Assembly (NCBI GenBank): GCA_041940305.1
Contig: JBGTSJ010000011.1
Location: forward strand, 148,382 to 212,381
Origin: JBGTSJ01 sp041940305
GTDB lineage: Bacteria > Planctomycetota > Planctomycetia > Planctomycetales > Planctomycetaceae
Direction: 5' to 3'
DNA length: 64,000 nt
Below, piece after piece: positions 1 to 8,826 of the stretch (the stretch's first letter is position 1; each line of letters opens with the position of its first letter). A model generated the notes under the pieces. That model was not told the origin of the DNA and searched no databases. It saw only the letters and a program-made list of their open reading frames with translations. The position numbers were made by a program, and so were the translations under genes.

Positions 1-128
1 CCGAAGGTCGCAGCCCCTTCAACCTGCCGAAAATCCGGGTCCCCAAACTGAGCACCGGCAAGAAGAAGAAGGCGGCCAAGGAGACGGCCGAAGAAGGAGA
101 CGCGAAGACCGAGGCGGCCAAGAAGTAG
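1..128 (+). CDS. C-terminal tail of an unidentified protein (partial)
   Basis: The reading frame is open from base 3 and ends at a TAG at 126-128. It encodes about 41 residues that finish in a Lys/Ala/Glu-rich low-complexity tail with runs such as GKKKKAAKE and TEAAKK. Such basic tails are common in nucleic-acid-binding or ribosome-associated proteins, but nothing here identifies the family. The gene converges on the CRTAC1 gene that ends at 190. The 61-bp gap contains a weak GC-rich hairpin around ccgccttgggcgg. Confidence 0.6.
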   Translation, partial: EGRSPFNLPKIRVPKLSTGKKKKAAKETAEEGDAKTEAAKK

Positions 129-189
129 GTCAACAGGTCACTCCGCCTTGGGCGGGATTGCCTTAGCTCGATGCAGCAGGTTTGTGGCC

Positions 190-3100
190 TTACGACTCGA
201 TCGAGTTGTGGGCATTCTTCGTCGTTGGTGACCATTCGCGCCGCCGATCCGCTGTCGGGTTGGCCACTCCCTCTGGAAGCAGATTCTCAGAGGTGCTGCG
301 ACGAGGGGCGTCAAGACAGTCGCGACCTTCTCTGAGCAGGAGCACGCGGTTCGAACTCAATTCTGTGAATTCCTGAGTTCGCCCGCTCGGCCATTCGACA
401 GTCATCCGGTTGACCGTTGCTTCTCCCCCGAGGCCGAACCTCAGTAAACGCTCGTTCGTCGCCTGATAGCCGCATCCGCCGGTCAATTGTGACCGGATCG
501 TGAGCTCGTTGGTGTGGATCGTAACCACCGTTCCGACGGCGTCTCGGGCGCTCTGCACTCCAGTCAGACGAACGGCGATCCAGTTTTGAACTGGCCACGT
601 CTGATTCTCCAGCAGCGCCGGACTCTCGTCGAGAGTCGACAGCACAAGGTCGGTCCGTCCGTCACAGTTCCAGTCGAGAGTGGCGAGACTGCGGCCCATC
701 AGCCGGCGGTGGAAGAAATCACCTGATTCCTCAGCCGGAACTTCGCGAAAGCGCCCTGCGCCGGTATTACGGAAGACCTGCGCCGGCATACGTTCCTGCA
801 GGCCTGGTCGGGCGAAGTAACCGACGTGGCCGTTGGCGACGACCAAATCGAGATCGCCGTCGCCGTCTGCATCAAGACACTGGGTTCCCCAGCCGATGTA
901 GGGCATTCCCGCGTGCAGCAGTCCGGATCCTCCAATGCCGTCGCCGAACATGCCACTGGGCTCCTGGACGAAAAAGCTATTGGCCTCATCCTGGTAATTC
1001 GTCACAAAGAGGTCGAGACGGCCGTCGCCGGTGATGTCTCCGGCGGCGACGCCCATGCAGGCGCTGGTCTCGCCGTTATAGTCCAGCGCCAGGCCCGCCA
1101 GGAACGAATCGTCGACCAGTGTCAGGGACAGGTCTGCGGCCCTGCGAACTTTCAGGAATTCATTAGGATCCTGGTCATTGGCAATGAACAGGGAGAGATC
1201 ACGTTCTGGAACGAGCGGGGCGGTATCGGCGACGGCGGAGGCGCTGCCGATGTCAAATCGTGGCGCTCCGTCCAGCAACGACGGCCAGTCGCTCTGATCC
1301 GCCCGGAAGACGACGACTGCCAACCCTGCTCCCCGGCGAGAGTGCGTATCCTGCTGAATGAGTCGTACTGCGCCGTCACCCGATGAGATCAAGGCGTCAT
1401 CCAGGGACTCGGCGTACTCCTGCGGTGAGCAGTCATTCTCATTGCAGATCATCCGAAAGAGCTGCGGACCCTCGACGTAGTTGACATCGAACAGATCCGG
1501 GTGGCCGTCGGCGTTGAGGTCCGCCATCGCGCAACTGGTGGTCCAGGCGGAAAGAGTTGATACGCCCTGCGGCGTGCCGTCGGCGAAGGTGCCGTCGCCG
1601 AGATTGATGAGCAGATGGTTGACGCCGATGTTGGCGACGTAAATGTCGGCAAATCCGTCGTTGTTAAAGTCGCCGCAGGCGCATCCCTGGCCGAACCCAT
1701 CGTCGGCAGGGAGAGCGACCAGCGTGCAGTTGTCGAAGCGTGGGCCACGATTGCGAAAAATCACATCGCGCAGGGCGGGATTATCAGCCGGCTGATCGGC
1801 GCCGGCCGGCCAATCCTCACCCTGGGTCAGGAACAGGTCGGGCCAGCCGTCGCTGTCGTAGTCCAGTATTCCGGTGCCGCCGCCGGTCGTCTCCTGCATG
1901 CGGACGCCGTCCAGCCCGGCGACGTTTCCCCGGTGATAGCGGAAATCGAGCCCGACCGATGGGCCAACGTCCTCGAACCGGATATTAACCTTTTGCGGGA
2001 TTCCATCATCGGCCCTGGCGGTTGCGTCCACCTGCGTCAGGATCCGCGCGAACTCGGGCAGTTCGCTGAGATCGAAGCGGACCGTCAAGTTGGCGGATTG
2101 CAACATGCGAGGGGACTGCGAGTGCGGATAGCTGGAGAGCTGTGCGAGAGTCTGGCGCAGCCAGCTGGCGGTCAGATGCTTCGACTGTAGCGTGACGGCC
2201 CAACTCCAGGCTTCCCACTCGCGCCCCATTTCCCGCAGCAGGTCAAGCAACTGGTGGGCGGACGCTGCATCCCGGCCGCCGGAGTCCAGGACACCGGAAA
2301 GGTTCTGCTTCAGTTCATAGATGTCTTCGGCCCGTTTGGCGAAGCTTTGACGCACCTGCGGGTCCAGCCCAGTTGAGATCTGACCCAGCTGATAGGCCGC
2401 CCGGTACGAAGTCGGACACTGTCGGGCGCTTTCCCAGAAGCACCGCGCCGCCACGGCCGGCTCGTCCACACGCAGAGCCCAGAGACCGCGCGTATACCAG
2501 ATGGCCGGATGATCCTGCACGGAAGCCGGCAGAGCCTGATGCCAGCGCATCAACTCCTCGTTGGACGACTGGAGCAGCAGGACTTCACCGAGCAGCGCCT
2601 GGGCGGTGGCCAATTCGGGATCGGCGGCGATCGCCGCCTGCAGGCGGTGCTGCGCCGAGTCGATCGCCCCGTCCTCAATGTTCTCGACGGCCAGCCCCAG
2701 CTGAACCGCAGGATCGTCCGGCGCCAGCCGCTCGAACTCTTCCAGCCGCGTCTGATCTTCGCCGTGCCTGCGTTCGAAATCGGTGAGCAGCACCAGCGGT
2801 TTGAAACCGAGGTCCGGCGTCCTCATCAGCCGCGTGAGGTGACGATCCGCTTCCGCTCGCTGTCCCGTCAGCGCGTAGAGTTCGGCCACGCGGGACGTCA
2901 CCGGATTCAGCTTCGGCTGGTAGTTCAGTACGTATTCATACGATTCAATCGCAGCACTCAGTCGTCCCAGAGACTCCTGCAGTTGCGCGGCGGCGAGCGC
3001 CGCGTCGACGGAAACCGTTGAACCATCGCGAGGAATGCCATTGAAGTACCCCAGCGCGCCTACGGCGTCGCCGCTGTTGAGGTGTTCGTTCCCCATTTGC

Positions 3101-3261
3101 CACTGTCGCTCGCTCGAATCCGGAGCCGAGGGAGAGTTCTCAGCGGCATTCATCGCGGCGGATGCGAGCGATCCCGTTCGGTGCTCGTGCTCTCCTATCT
3201 CGTCACGGGAGCATCCCACGACAACCAGCCCGAGCAGCACAAACGCGATCGACTTGGGCAT
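190..3261 (-). CDS. TPR plus CRTAC1-family (FG-GAP/ASPIC-UnbV) lipoprotein
   Basis: This is a predicted exported lipoprotein of 1,023 residues. The start chosen is the ATG at 3259-3261: it is preceded by GGAGAGG and gives a lipoprotein signal, hydrophobic stretch then LVVVGC with Cys17. The frame stays open upstream to 3390, which would bury that signal. Residues about 50-430 are TPR-like helical repeats. The second half carries FG-GAP/VCBS calcium-loop repeats such as DFNNDGFADIYVAN, DITGDGRLDLFV and DADGDGDLDLVV. The last 100 residues match ASPIC/UnbV (AVGTVV, LTGGCGYQATNE, VEWPSG). It is the last gene of a minus-strand series, after the multiheme cytochrome gene. Family members are secreted beta-propellers of poorly known function. 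A surface scaffold or partner of the cytochrome is inference. Confidence 0.9.
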   Translation of the reverse strand: MPKSIAFVLLGLVVVGCSRDEIGEHEHRTGSLASAAMNAAENSPSAPDSSERQWQMGNEHLNSGDAVGALGYFNGIPRDGSTVSVDAALAAAQLQESLGRLSAAIESYEYVLNYQPKLNPVTSRVAELYALTGQRAEADRHLTRLMRTPDLGFKPLVLLTDFERRHGEDQTRLEEFERLAPDDPAVQLGLAVENIEDGAIDSAQHRLQAAIAADPELATAQALLGEVLLLQSSNEELMRWHQALPASVQDHPAIWYTRGLWALRVDEPAVAARCFWESARQCPTSYRAAYQLGQISTGLDPQVRQSFAKRAEDIYELKQNLSGVLDSGGRDAASAHQLLDLLREMGREWEAWSWAVTLQSKHLTASWLRQTLAQLSSYPHSQSPRMLQSANLTVRFDLSELPEFARILTQVDATARADDGIPQKVNIRFEDVGPSVGLDFRYHRGNVAGLDGVRMQETTGGGTGILDYDSDGWPDLFLTQGEDWPAGADQPADNPALRDVIFRNRGPRFDNCTLVALPADDGFGQGCACGDFNNDGFADIYVANIGVNHLLINLGDGTFADGTPQGVSTLSAWTTSCAMADLNADGHPDLFDVNYVEGPQLFRMICNENDCSPQEYAESLDDALISSGDGAVRLIQQDTHSRRGAGLAVVVFRADQSDWPSLLDGAPRFDIGSASAVADTAPLVPERDLSLFIANDQDPNEFLKVRRAADLSLTLVDDSFLAGLALDYNGETSACMGVAAGDITGDGRLDLFVTNYQDEANSFFVQEPSGMFGDGIGGSGLLHAGMPYIGWGTQCLDADGDGDLDLVVANGHVGYFARPGLQERMPAQVFRNTGAGRFREVPAEESGDFFHRRLMGRSLATLDWNCDGRTDLVLSTLDESPALLENQTWPVQNWIAVRLTGVQSARDAVGTVVTIHTNELTIRSQLTGGCGYQATNERLLRFGLGGEATVNRMTVEWPSGRTQEFTELSSNRVLLLREGRDCLDAPRRSTSENLLPEGVANPTADRRREWSPTTKNAHNSIES

Positions 3262-3405
3262 TGCGTGCCTCTCCGAACGCAGACCGACGGACACACTTCG
3301 ACGCGGCTTCACCGTTGTCAAAGCTTCAGGACGTAATCTGCTTTCAAACAGTTTGAGCGTCGGCGGACCGGACGCTCTGAATTGCTTCAAAATGAACCAT
3401 CCATC

Positions 3406-5313
3406 CTAGGGTGCCTTGGTGGAGCGGTCCTCGGCCTGCAACATCTCGTAGAGCGTCTGGTGCTTCCCTGAAAGTCCCTGCTGGCCGGTAATTCGGTACG
3501 CCTCCGCGAGCCAGCCATGAATCTGGGGGCTCCAGGGCCGAATCTCGGCCGCTTTGAGAGCCGAATCGATGGCTTCGTCCCACCGGCCGGCACGGCCCAG
3601 TATGTGAGCCATCCGCCCGTGATAGTCATAGTGATGCGGATTGACCTCGATGAGCCGCCTGCCAAAGCGCAAGCCCCCTTCGAGATCACCAACCTCATGG
3701 CTGAAAAACATCCTCTGGCGGAGGGCATATTCATCATTGGGATCAATCGCCAGCGCCAAATCGAGCATCGCGATGGCGCTTCGCGTATCCTGCGCGAGGA
3801 AGTAGGCAGTTCCCAGCGCAGCGAGGGCTTCGGTGTCGTCCGAATTGGCAGCCACCCAGGGGGAGAGCAAGGGAATCGCCTGCTGTGCCAGCGGCCCATA
3901 TTCTTCCGCCTGATGGACGAGGAGGACCCCCCGGGAACGATCGATCAGTTCCACAGGGATCCGGTCTTGCTCGTAGACTCGGAACTCGAGGGTTCCGCTG
4001 TCATCAGCACCTTCGCCGAGGCGCCGCAAGACGCGATGGTCCGTCTGCGAGGTGTGCGGGACGTCGTTCGCCTCGAGTCTGGGCATGTGGCATTGCATGC
4101 AGGAATCCTCGCGCGACGCCTGCAGTCGGACCGACAGCTCCATGGCACAGTCGATACGGTCTCCGCTCGTGTGGCACTCCAGGCACTTCGCACGATAGAA
4201 GCGGATCCGCTCCGCCTCTTCGGGCACGGTGTGCGGATCATGGCAGGAGGTGCAACTCATGCTTCCCCGGCTTTCGATGTAGCAGCGACTGGACAGCATC
4301 TGCTCCGCCTGTCCGACCGCGCTCGTCGTGCCGTCACCGGAAACCTTGGTGCCGGCGATCAGGATTGTCCAGACGTCGGCCAGCGCCTGGCCCGGACGGA
4401 AGGTGAACTGGCTGCGCCCCGGGTGCGCGACCCGGTCCAGCCCCTGGAGATGGCATTGCAGGCAGACGTCGTCGCAGAAGGGCTGGTTCAAGTGCCGGGG
4501 ATTGACGATGGGATCGGCGCCGCTGTGCGGCTCGTGCTCGGACTGATGGAAAGCGACATGGGCCGCGCCTGGACCATGGCAGCGTTCACAGCCGATTCCC
4601 ATTTCGAGGATCGGGACGCTTTGGAACGAGTGCTCCCGATCGGGACGCGGCGCCGCGCGTCCTACGTGACAGAACACGCAGCCGTCGAGGACGCGGCGCT
4701 CAAAATGCTGATTTGCCGCTTCGTAGCCCGGAGAGAAATCCCAGCTGCGATTACCTGCGTACCACGTCATCGGCGACATGTACAGTTCGCCGCCGGCATC
4801 GTGAAAATACGAATGCGCGCGGGCTCCGGATCCCACCGCGTAATGCATCTTCACGGTCCGCCGGCAGATCTCGTTCGCTGCTTCGTCGAAGGCGATCTCG
4901 TGATGCAGCATCTCGCCATCATCAATGGTGACTCGATATTCGAAGTGGAGCGTCGAGTCGGACGGACCGCGCGCCGTGAACTGAGGCGGCTTCTCGGACG
5001 ATCTGCGCAGGGGCGTCGAAGCTGCCGGCGAAACCGACCGCGACATTGGATGCGACCGGTACGCCTGGCTGATATCCGCGTGGCAGTCAGAGCACGTCTC
5101 GCTGCCGACATATCCCGGATCCTGAAGTGCTGTATGGCCCTGAGGACTTTTGTCGGGCGCCACCGCGGATTCCGCGGCTCGCGGAGGAGCAGGATCGACG
5201 ACCTTGATTTCGCTCAGCGGATCGCGGAGCGCCTCCACCGCGGCCCAAGCCAGCACCCCCAGGACGCAGAGCGCCGCAAGACCCGCAACGATCTTCGTGC
5301 GGAGACCGTTCAC
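3406..5313 (-). CDS. Seven-heme cytochrome c with C-terminal TPR domain
   Basis: The 635-residue protein has an N-terminal hydrophobic segment (about residues 8-26) that is a signal peptide or membrane anchor. Seven CxxCH heme c motifs follow: CSDCH (74), CVFCH (212), CERCH (242), CLQCH (284), CTSCH (354), CLECH (377) and CMQCH (405). Spacing and order resemble the cytochrome c554/multiheme family. Residues about 465-620 form TPR-like repeats. The start codon overlaps the stop of the upstream CRTAC1 gene in an ATGA arrangement, so the two are probably translationally coupled. Multiheme cytochromes of this kind act outside the cytoplasmic membrane in electron transfer. The donor and acceptor cannot be told from sequence. 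Fusion of heme and TPR modules suggests it is a hub for protein-protein contacts. Confidence 0.92.
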   Translation of the reverse strand: MNGLRTKIVAGLAALCVLGVLAWAAVEALRDPLSEIKVVDPAPPRAAESAVAPDKSPQGHTALQDPGYVGSETCSDCHADISQAYRSHPMSRSVSPAASTPLRRSSEKPPQFTARGPSDSTLHFEYRVTIDDGEMLHHEIAFDEAANEICRRTVKMHYAVGSGARAHSYFHDAGGELYMSPMTWYAGNRSWDFSPGYEAANQHFERRVLDGCVFCHVGRAAPRPDREHSFQSVPILEMGIGCERCHGPGAAHVAFHQSEHEPHSGADPIVNPRHLNQPFCDDVCLQCHLQGLDRVAHPGRSQFTFRPGQALADVWTILIAGTKVSGDGTTSAVGQAEQMLSSRCYIESRGSMSCTSCHDPHTVPEEAERIRFYRAKCLECHTSGDRIDCAMELSVRLQASREDSCMQCHMPRLEANDVPHTSQTDHRVLRRLGEGADDSGTLEFRVYEQDRIPVELIDRSRGVLLVHQAEEYGPLAQQAIPLLSPWVAANSDDTEALAALGTAYFLAQDTRSAIAMLDLALAIDPNDEYALRQRMFFSHEVGDLEGGLRFGRRLIEVNPHHYDYHGRMAHILGRAGRWDEAIDSALKAAEIRPWSPQIHGWLAEAYRITGQQGLSGKHQTLYEMLQAEDRSTKAP

Positions 5314-7103
5314 TCGCCGGCCCCTCCTTCGCGGACGACAAGCTCCTGATCAACGGAGACGGATTCGATGCGGCTGGTCTGCCCCGACGGCCAGATGATC
5401 TCGATTGCGACGTCCTCAGCGGACTCTCCGAGTCCAAAACAGATCAGCGGCTCATTCGAGGCACAGTAACTGGTTCCACCGGCGAGCTGTGAATGCAGCA
5501 CGACATTGTTCTGCGTTAACCTCGCCTGCGCGCCGATCCCCACCCGATTGCTGGCCGTTCCGATGAGCCTTAGATTCAGCCAGTGCCCCTGGTCGCGATC
5601 ATTGCGCAGCAGCGCAGCGGAGTCGAGCTGATGGCTGACGGCGAGGTCCAGGTCGCCGTCCCGGTCAAAATCGGCCGACGCGACGCCGCGTCCCAACAGT
5701 TTTTGCTTGAAGTAAGGGCCCGCCTGCCCCGACTGGTCAATCCACCTCGTCCCGTTCCAGGCGAAGAGCTGGGCCGGCATCTTGAATTGGTCACCCAGTC
5801 GCTGAAACGAATCGTCGATATGGCCGTTGGCAACGAACAGCTCAGCGAATCCGTTGCAGTCGAAGTCGGCCATGATCGTTCCGAATCCCAGGTAGGGCAG
5901 GGTCGGCAGGTGCAGGGCCGTCTCCTGGGTGACGTCCCCAAACATGCCGCCGCCCAGTCCCTGATACAGTGTGTTGGAATCGGACGTAAAGTGCGTCAGA
6001 TAGAGATCGTAATGACCATCCCGGTTGTAGTCTCCGAATCCGACCCCCATGCTGGCCTGGTACAGACCTTCTCCGCTGGCGGCGCACCCGGAGAGGACGG
6101 CGGTTTCCCGAAATCGCAGGCTGCCCCGGTTAATGAACAGGTGGTTCGCGGTCGTATCGTTCGCGACGAAGACGTCGGCGAGTTGATCGCTGTTCAGGTC
6201 CGCGATGACGACTCCCAGCGACTTGCTGCCGGGCTGATCGAGTCCCGCCGATCCCAGGATGGTCTCAAACGTTCCGTCGCCGCGATTGACGAACAGTTGA
6301 TTGGGAACCGGTCCGACATCTTTGGGATGGCAGATTCCGGGCAACCCGTCGCCGCGAAAGCAGGGAATGGGATCGTCAGGATCGTAGTCCAGATAGTTGC
6401 AGACAAACAGGTCCAGATCGCCGTCGTGATCCAGATCGCCCCAGGCAGCGCTGCTGGCCCAGAGTGGATTGATCAGATCGGCCGCGTGCGTCTGATCCAG
6501 GAACGTGCCGTCACCGAGATTGCGATAGAACGTATCGAGCCCGACGTTCGTGACGTAGACATCCGCGAATCCGTCATTGTCGAAGTCTCCTATGGCGACA
6601 CCCTGGCCGAATCCCGTCTCCCGCAGTCCGCTCGCAGTCGTCACATCACGGAAGCGGGCGCCGTCGGAATTGCGGAACAGACGGTCGAGCGGATTGGACG
6701 CGCGGTTCGCCGCGAGCGGACTCCCTCCCTGGACCAGGAGCAGGTCGGGGAAGCCGTTGCAGTCGTAGTCGAACCAGCCCACGCCGCCGCCCGACATCTG
6801 GGTCATCAGCTTGGCCGGAGAATCGCCATTATCGTAGTGGAAGACGATGCCCAGTTTCGGGGCGACGTCCTCAAAACTGGCGGAGGTCGCAGGCAGATCT
6901 CCCGCGGTGTCGCGGACTCTGTCCTGTAATCGTGTGACGTCCAGGTCGGCGAGCAGCGAGGACGGGGAATCAGCCCCGCCACTGTTCACTGTGGTCGCTG
7001 GAGGAGGCGCCGCAGCGCCATCGGGAAGAGAGTCGGACTGCGAGCCGGTGCATCCGAAGACGAACGCGAGGCACAGTCCGAACCGGCGAAGGCAACGATT
7101 CAC
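5310..7103 (-). CDS. CRTAC1-family (FG-GAP/ASPIC-UnbV) lipoprotein
   Basis: This is a secreted beta-propeller protein of about 597 residues. I chose the GTG at 7101-7103 because it begins VNRCLRRFGLCLAFVFGC, a compact lipoprotein signal whose Cys would be lipidated. A TTG at 7139 in the same frame is the alternative. At least six FG-GAP/VCBS calcium loops are visible (DFDNDGFADVYVTN, DLDHDGDLDLFV, DYNRDGHYDLYL, DFDRDGDLDLAV). The C-terminus is ASPIC/UnbV (GIGAQARL, LAGGTSYCASNE, EIIWPSGQ). It lacks the TPR half of its paralogue at 190-3261. The stop overlaps the start of the seven-heme cytochrome gene by 4 bp. The gene follows the DUF1559 gene after a 114-bp gap. Confidence 0.9.
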   Translation of the reverse strand: MNRCLRRFGLCLAFVFGCTGSQSDSLPDGAAAPPPATTVNSGGADSPSSLLADLDVTRLQDRVRDTAGDLPATSASFEDVAPKLGIVFHYDNGDSPAKLMTQMSGGGVGWFDYDCNGFPDLLLVQGGSPLAANRASNPLDRLFRNSDGARFRDVTTASGLRETGFGQGVAIGDFDNDGFADVYVTNVGLDTFYRNLGDGTFLDQTHAADLINPLWASSAAWGDLDHDGDLDLFVCNYLDYDPDDPIPCFRGDGLPGICHPKDVGPVPNQLFVNRGDGTFETILGSAGLDQPGSKSLGVVIADLNSDQLADVFVANDTTANHLFINRGSLRFRETAVLSGCAASGEGLYQASMGVGFGDYNRDGHYDLYLTHFTSDSNTLYQGLGGGMFGDVTQETALHLPTLPYLGFGTIMADFDCNGFAELFVANGHIDDSFQRLGDQFKMPAQLFAWNGTRWIDQSGQAGPYFKQKLLGRGVASADFDRDGDLDLAVSHQLDSAALLRNDRDQGHWLNLRLIGTASNRVGIGAQARLTQNNVVLHSQLAGGTSYCASNEPLICFGLGESAEDVAIEIIWPSGQTSRIESVSVDQELVVREGGAGE

Positions 7104-7217
7104 GGGTCCCAACCTTGGACCGAAACCGAAAGGCGCCAACCAAGAAGACGCTCACGATTCACACGTCGTGTGAATCGTGGCGCCTTGTTGGCCTTAGGGC
7201 AATTCCGGAACAGAAGA

Positions 7218-8324
7218 TTAGAACTCGCCGACGATGTCGTTGGCGGCCGCAGTCATGAGAGACTGCAGCGGTCCCTGCCGATAGCCGCCAGCGCCAGCCT
7301 CGATTCCCTGGCCGGTTCCAATGTTCTCACTGATGAACCGCACGGAGCCGTCCGCCAGGAGTGCATGGGCGCCGCCGGTATGGATGCTCTGAAAACCAGT
7401 GCAGCGCGGGTCGGACCAGTCCCCCGGACTGGTCTTGTTAATAGCTTCGCCGGAACTGATCGGACCAAAGGGAGCGATCCACAGCGCGTCCCGATTGACT
7501 CTGGCGTAATTGACCCGGCCACTGATGCCGTCGCGTCCGATCCAGTGATGATTCTCAAAGATCGCGATTGTGTTGGACGTGCCGTCTGGAATCTGCGCAA
7601 TGTTGGCCGAGCCGCGCCCCCAGAAGACGCCCCGCACCTTGGGATAATCGTCCCAGTCGTGCTCGTACGACTGCACCCAGTGCGAACTGGACCACTTGGC
7701 GTTGTTGCGATGCGTCGGCGTGCCGTAGTCGCAATCCTTCCAGTCCGTCCACACGAATCCCATATTGCCGACGTAGTCAGTGCGGCCGCCATCATAGTGG
7801 GGCCCCGAGGCGAAGTCTCCGCCGTACGGGTTCGCACTGTTCGTCAGGCAGCCGCGCACGACCTTCCCTTGGGGGTTGCTGGGACAGATGAGCGTTTCAA
7901 TGATCGTCTTCGCTCCCGAGACCACGACCGGGTGCCCGTATCCGGATGTGTTGACGACGGTCGCGTTGTTCAGGTGGGGGCCGATCTGGTTATACAGCGG
8001 CGCCTGGTCCAGGTAGGGAAGCGAGGCCGTGATCCAGGAGGCTCCCAGCCAGTCCTGCACGTCCTGCCCGGGCGGGCTCGTGGGCCACGTCAGGGTGCCG
8101 TCGAAGCACATAGGGAACTGGCGGAACACGTCATGGTAGTTGTGGATCGCCAGCCCCAACTGCTTCAGGTTGTTCTTGCACTGCGTCCGGCGAGCCGCCT
8201 CGCGTGCCTGCTGCACCGCCGGCAGCAACAGCGCGATCAGGATCGCAATAATGGCGATCACGACGAGCAGCTCGATGAGCGTAAAGGCTCGCCGGTCCCA
8301 TCTCATCCACCTCCGCGTCTTCAT
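7218..8324 (-). CDS. DUF1559 prepilin-like protein
   Basis: The 368-residue protein has the type IV pilin/type II pseudopilin N-terminus RRAFTLIELLVVIAIIAIL near residue 11, with Phe after a short basic leader and Glu at the usual +5 position. The region PAVQQAREAARRTQCKNNLK that follows is typical of DUF1559 (SBP_bac_10). The family C-terminal motif HALLADGSVRFISENI is present. Planctomycete genomes carry many copies, believed to be processed by a prepilin peptidase and to form pseudopilin-like envelope structures; roles of individual copies are unknown. The start is supported by AAAGGAGAG six bases upstream. It sits between a small lipoprotein gene and a CRTAC1 gene on the same strand. Confidence 0.95.
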   Translation of the reverse strand: MKTRRWMRWDRRAFTLIELLVVIAIIAILIALLLPAVQQAREAARRTQCKNNLKQLGLAIHNYHDVFRQFPMCFDGTLTWPTSPPGQDVQDWLGASWITASLPYLDQAPLYNQIGPHLNNATVVNTSGYGHPVVVSGAKTIIETLICPSNPQGKVVRGCLTNSANPYGGDFASGPHYDGGRTDYVGNMGFVWTDWKDCDYGTPTHRNNAKWSSSHWVQSYEHDWDDYPKVRGVFWGRGSANIAQIPDGTSNTIAIFENHHWIGRDGISGRVNYARVNRDALWIAPFGPISSGEAINKTSPGDWSDPRCTGFQSIHTGGAHALLADGSVRFISENIGTGQGIEAGAGGYRQGPLQSLMTAAANDIVGEF

Positions 8325-8413
8325 AGAACTCTCCTTTCGATTAGAGCAACGACTGATAGATCAACGACTGACGTCAGAGAAAACGGAAACAAAGATCGAG
8401 CCGCAGTGCACAA

Positions 8414-8593
8414 CTAATTGCCAGGCTGCGCACCATGCTGGCCCTGCTGATATCGCGCTCGCGCCTCCTCCCGGGCGGCTTCCGCCTCCGGAGACTCCTC
8501 TTCGAGATGCGACATATCCGCCTCTTCGGGAGCACCACATCCCACGGAAAACGCGGACGAGACCAGCATCAGCGCAAAGAATAACCTTCGCAT
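8414..8593 (-). CDS. Small lipoprotein upstream of DUF1559 gene
   Basis: This is a predicted lipoprotein of 59 residues. The ATG at 8591-8593 gives MRRLFFALMLVSSAFSVGC, a canonical signal with lipobox FSVGC, and is preceded by CAGGTG. A start 11 codons further upstream (8626) would spoil the signal. The mature part is short, charged and Glu/Ala/Arg-rich (EEESPEAEAAREEARARYQ), probably helical. Small lipoproteins next to DUF1559 genes are frequent in planctomycetes. The function is unknown; assistance to the neighbouring pseudopilin-like protein is a guess. Confidence 0.75.
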   Translation of the reverse strand: MRRLFFALMLVSSAFSVGCGAPEEADMSHLEEESPEAEAAREEARARYQQGQHGAQPGN

Positions 8594-8826
8594 GGAATGC
8601 ACCTGCTCAATGGAGTTGGGGAACAAGAGGAAGGATTCTTAAGAAATTACAGTAAGTAATCGCGAAAAGCAAGCGCCAATACGACCCTCGGCTGAATCTC
8701 GGTCCCGGTTGAAGCGCGGGGTGCAGACGCAATGTCTTTGTCTGTCTTCGCTTGCTGGCGCTGTGGGTGTATTCGCGTCGCCGCGGCAAGCCTGACGCCT
8801 CGCCGCAGCGCAACGTCCCCAAACGC

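Noticed and set aside
3517..6929. Plus-strand frames of 610 and 448 codons opposite the cytochrome and CRTAC1 genes
   Set aside because: They are shadows of genes that carry seven heme motifs and repeated calcium loops on the other strand.
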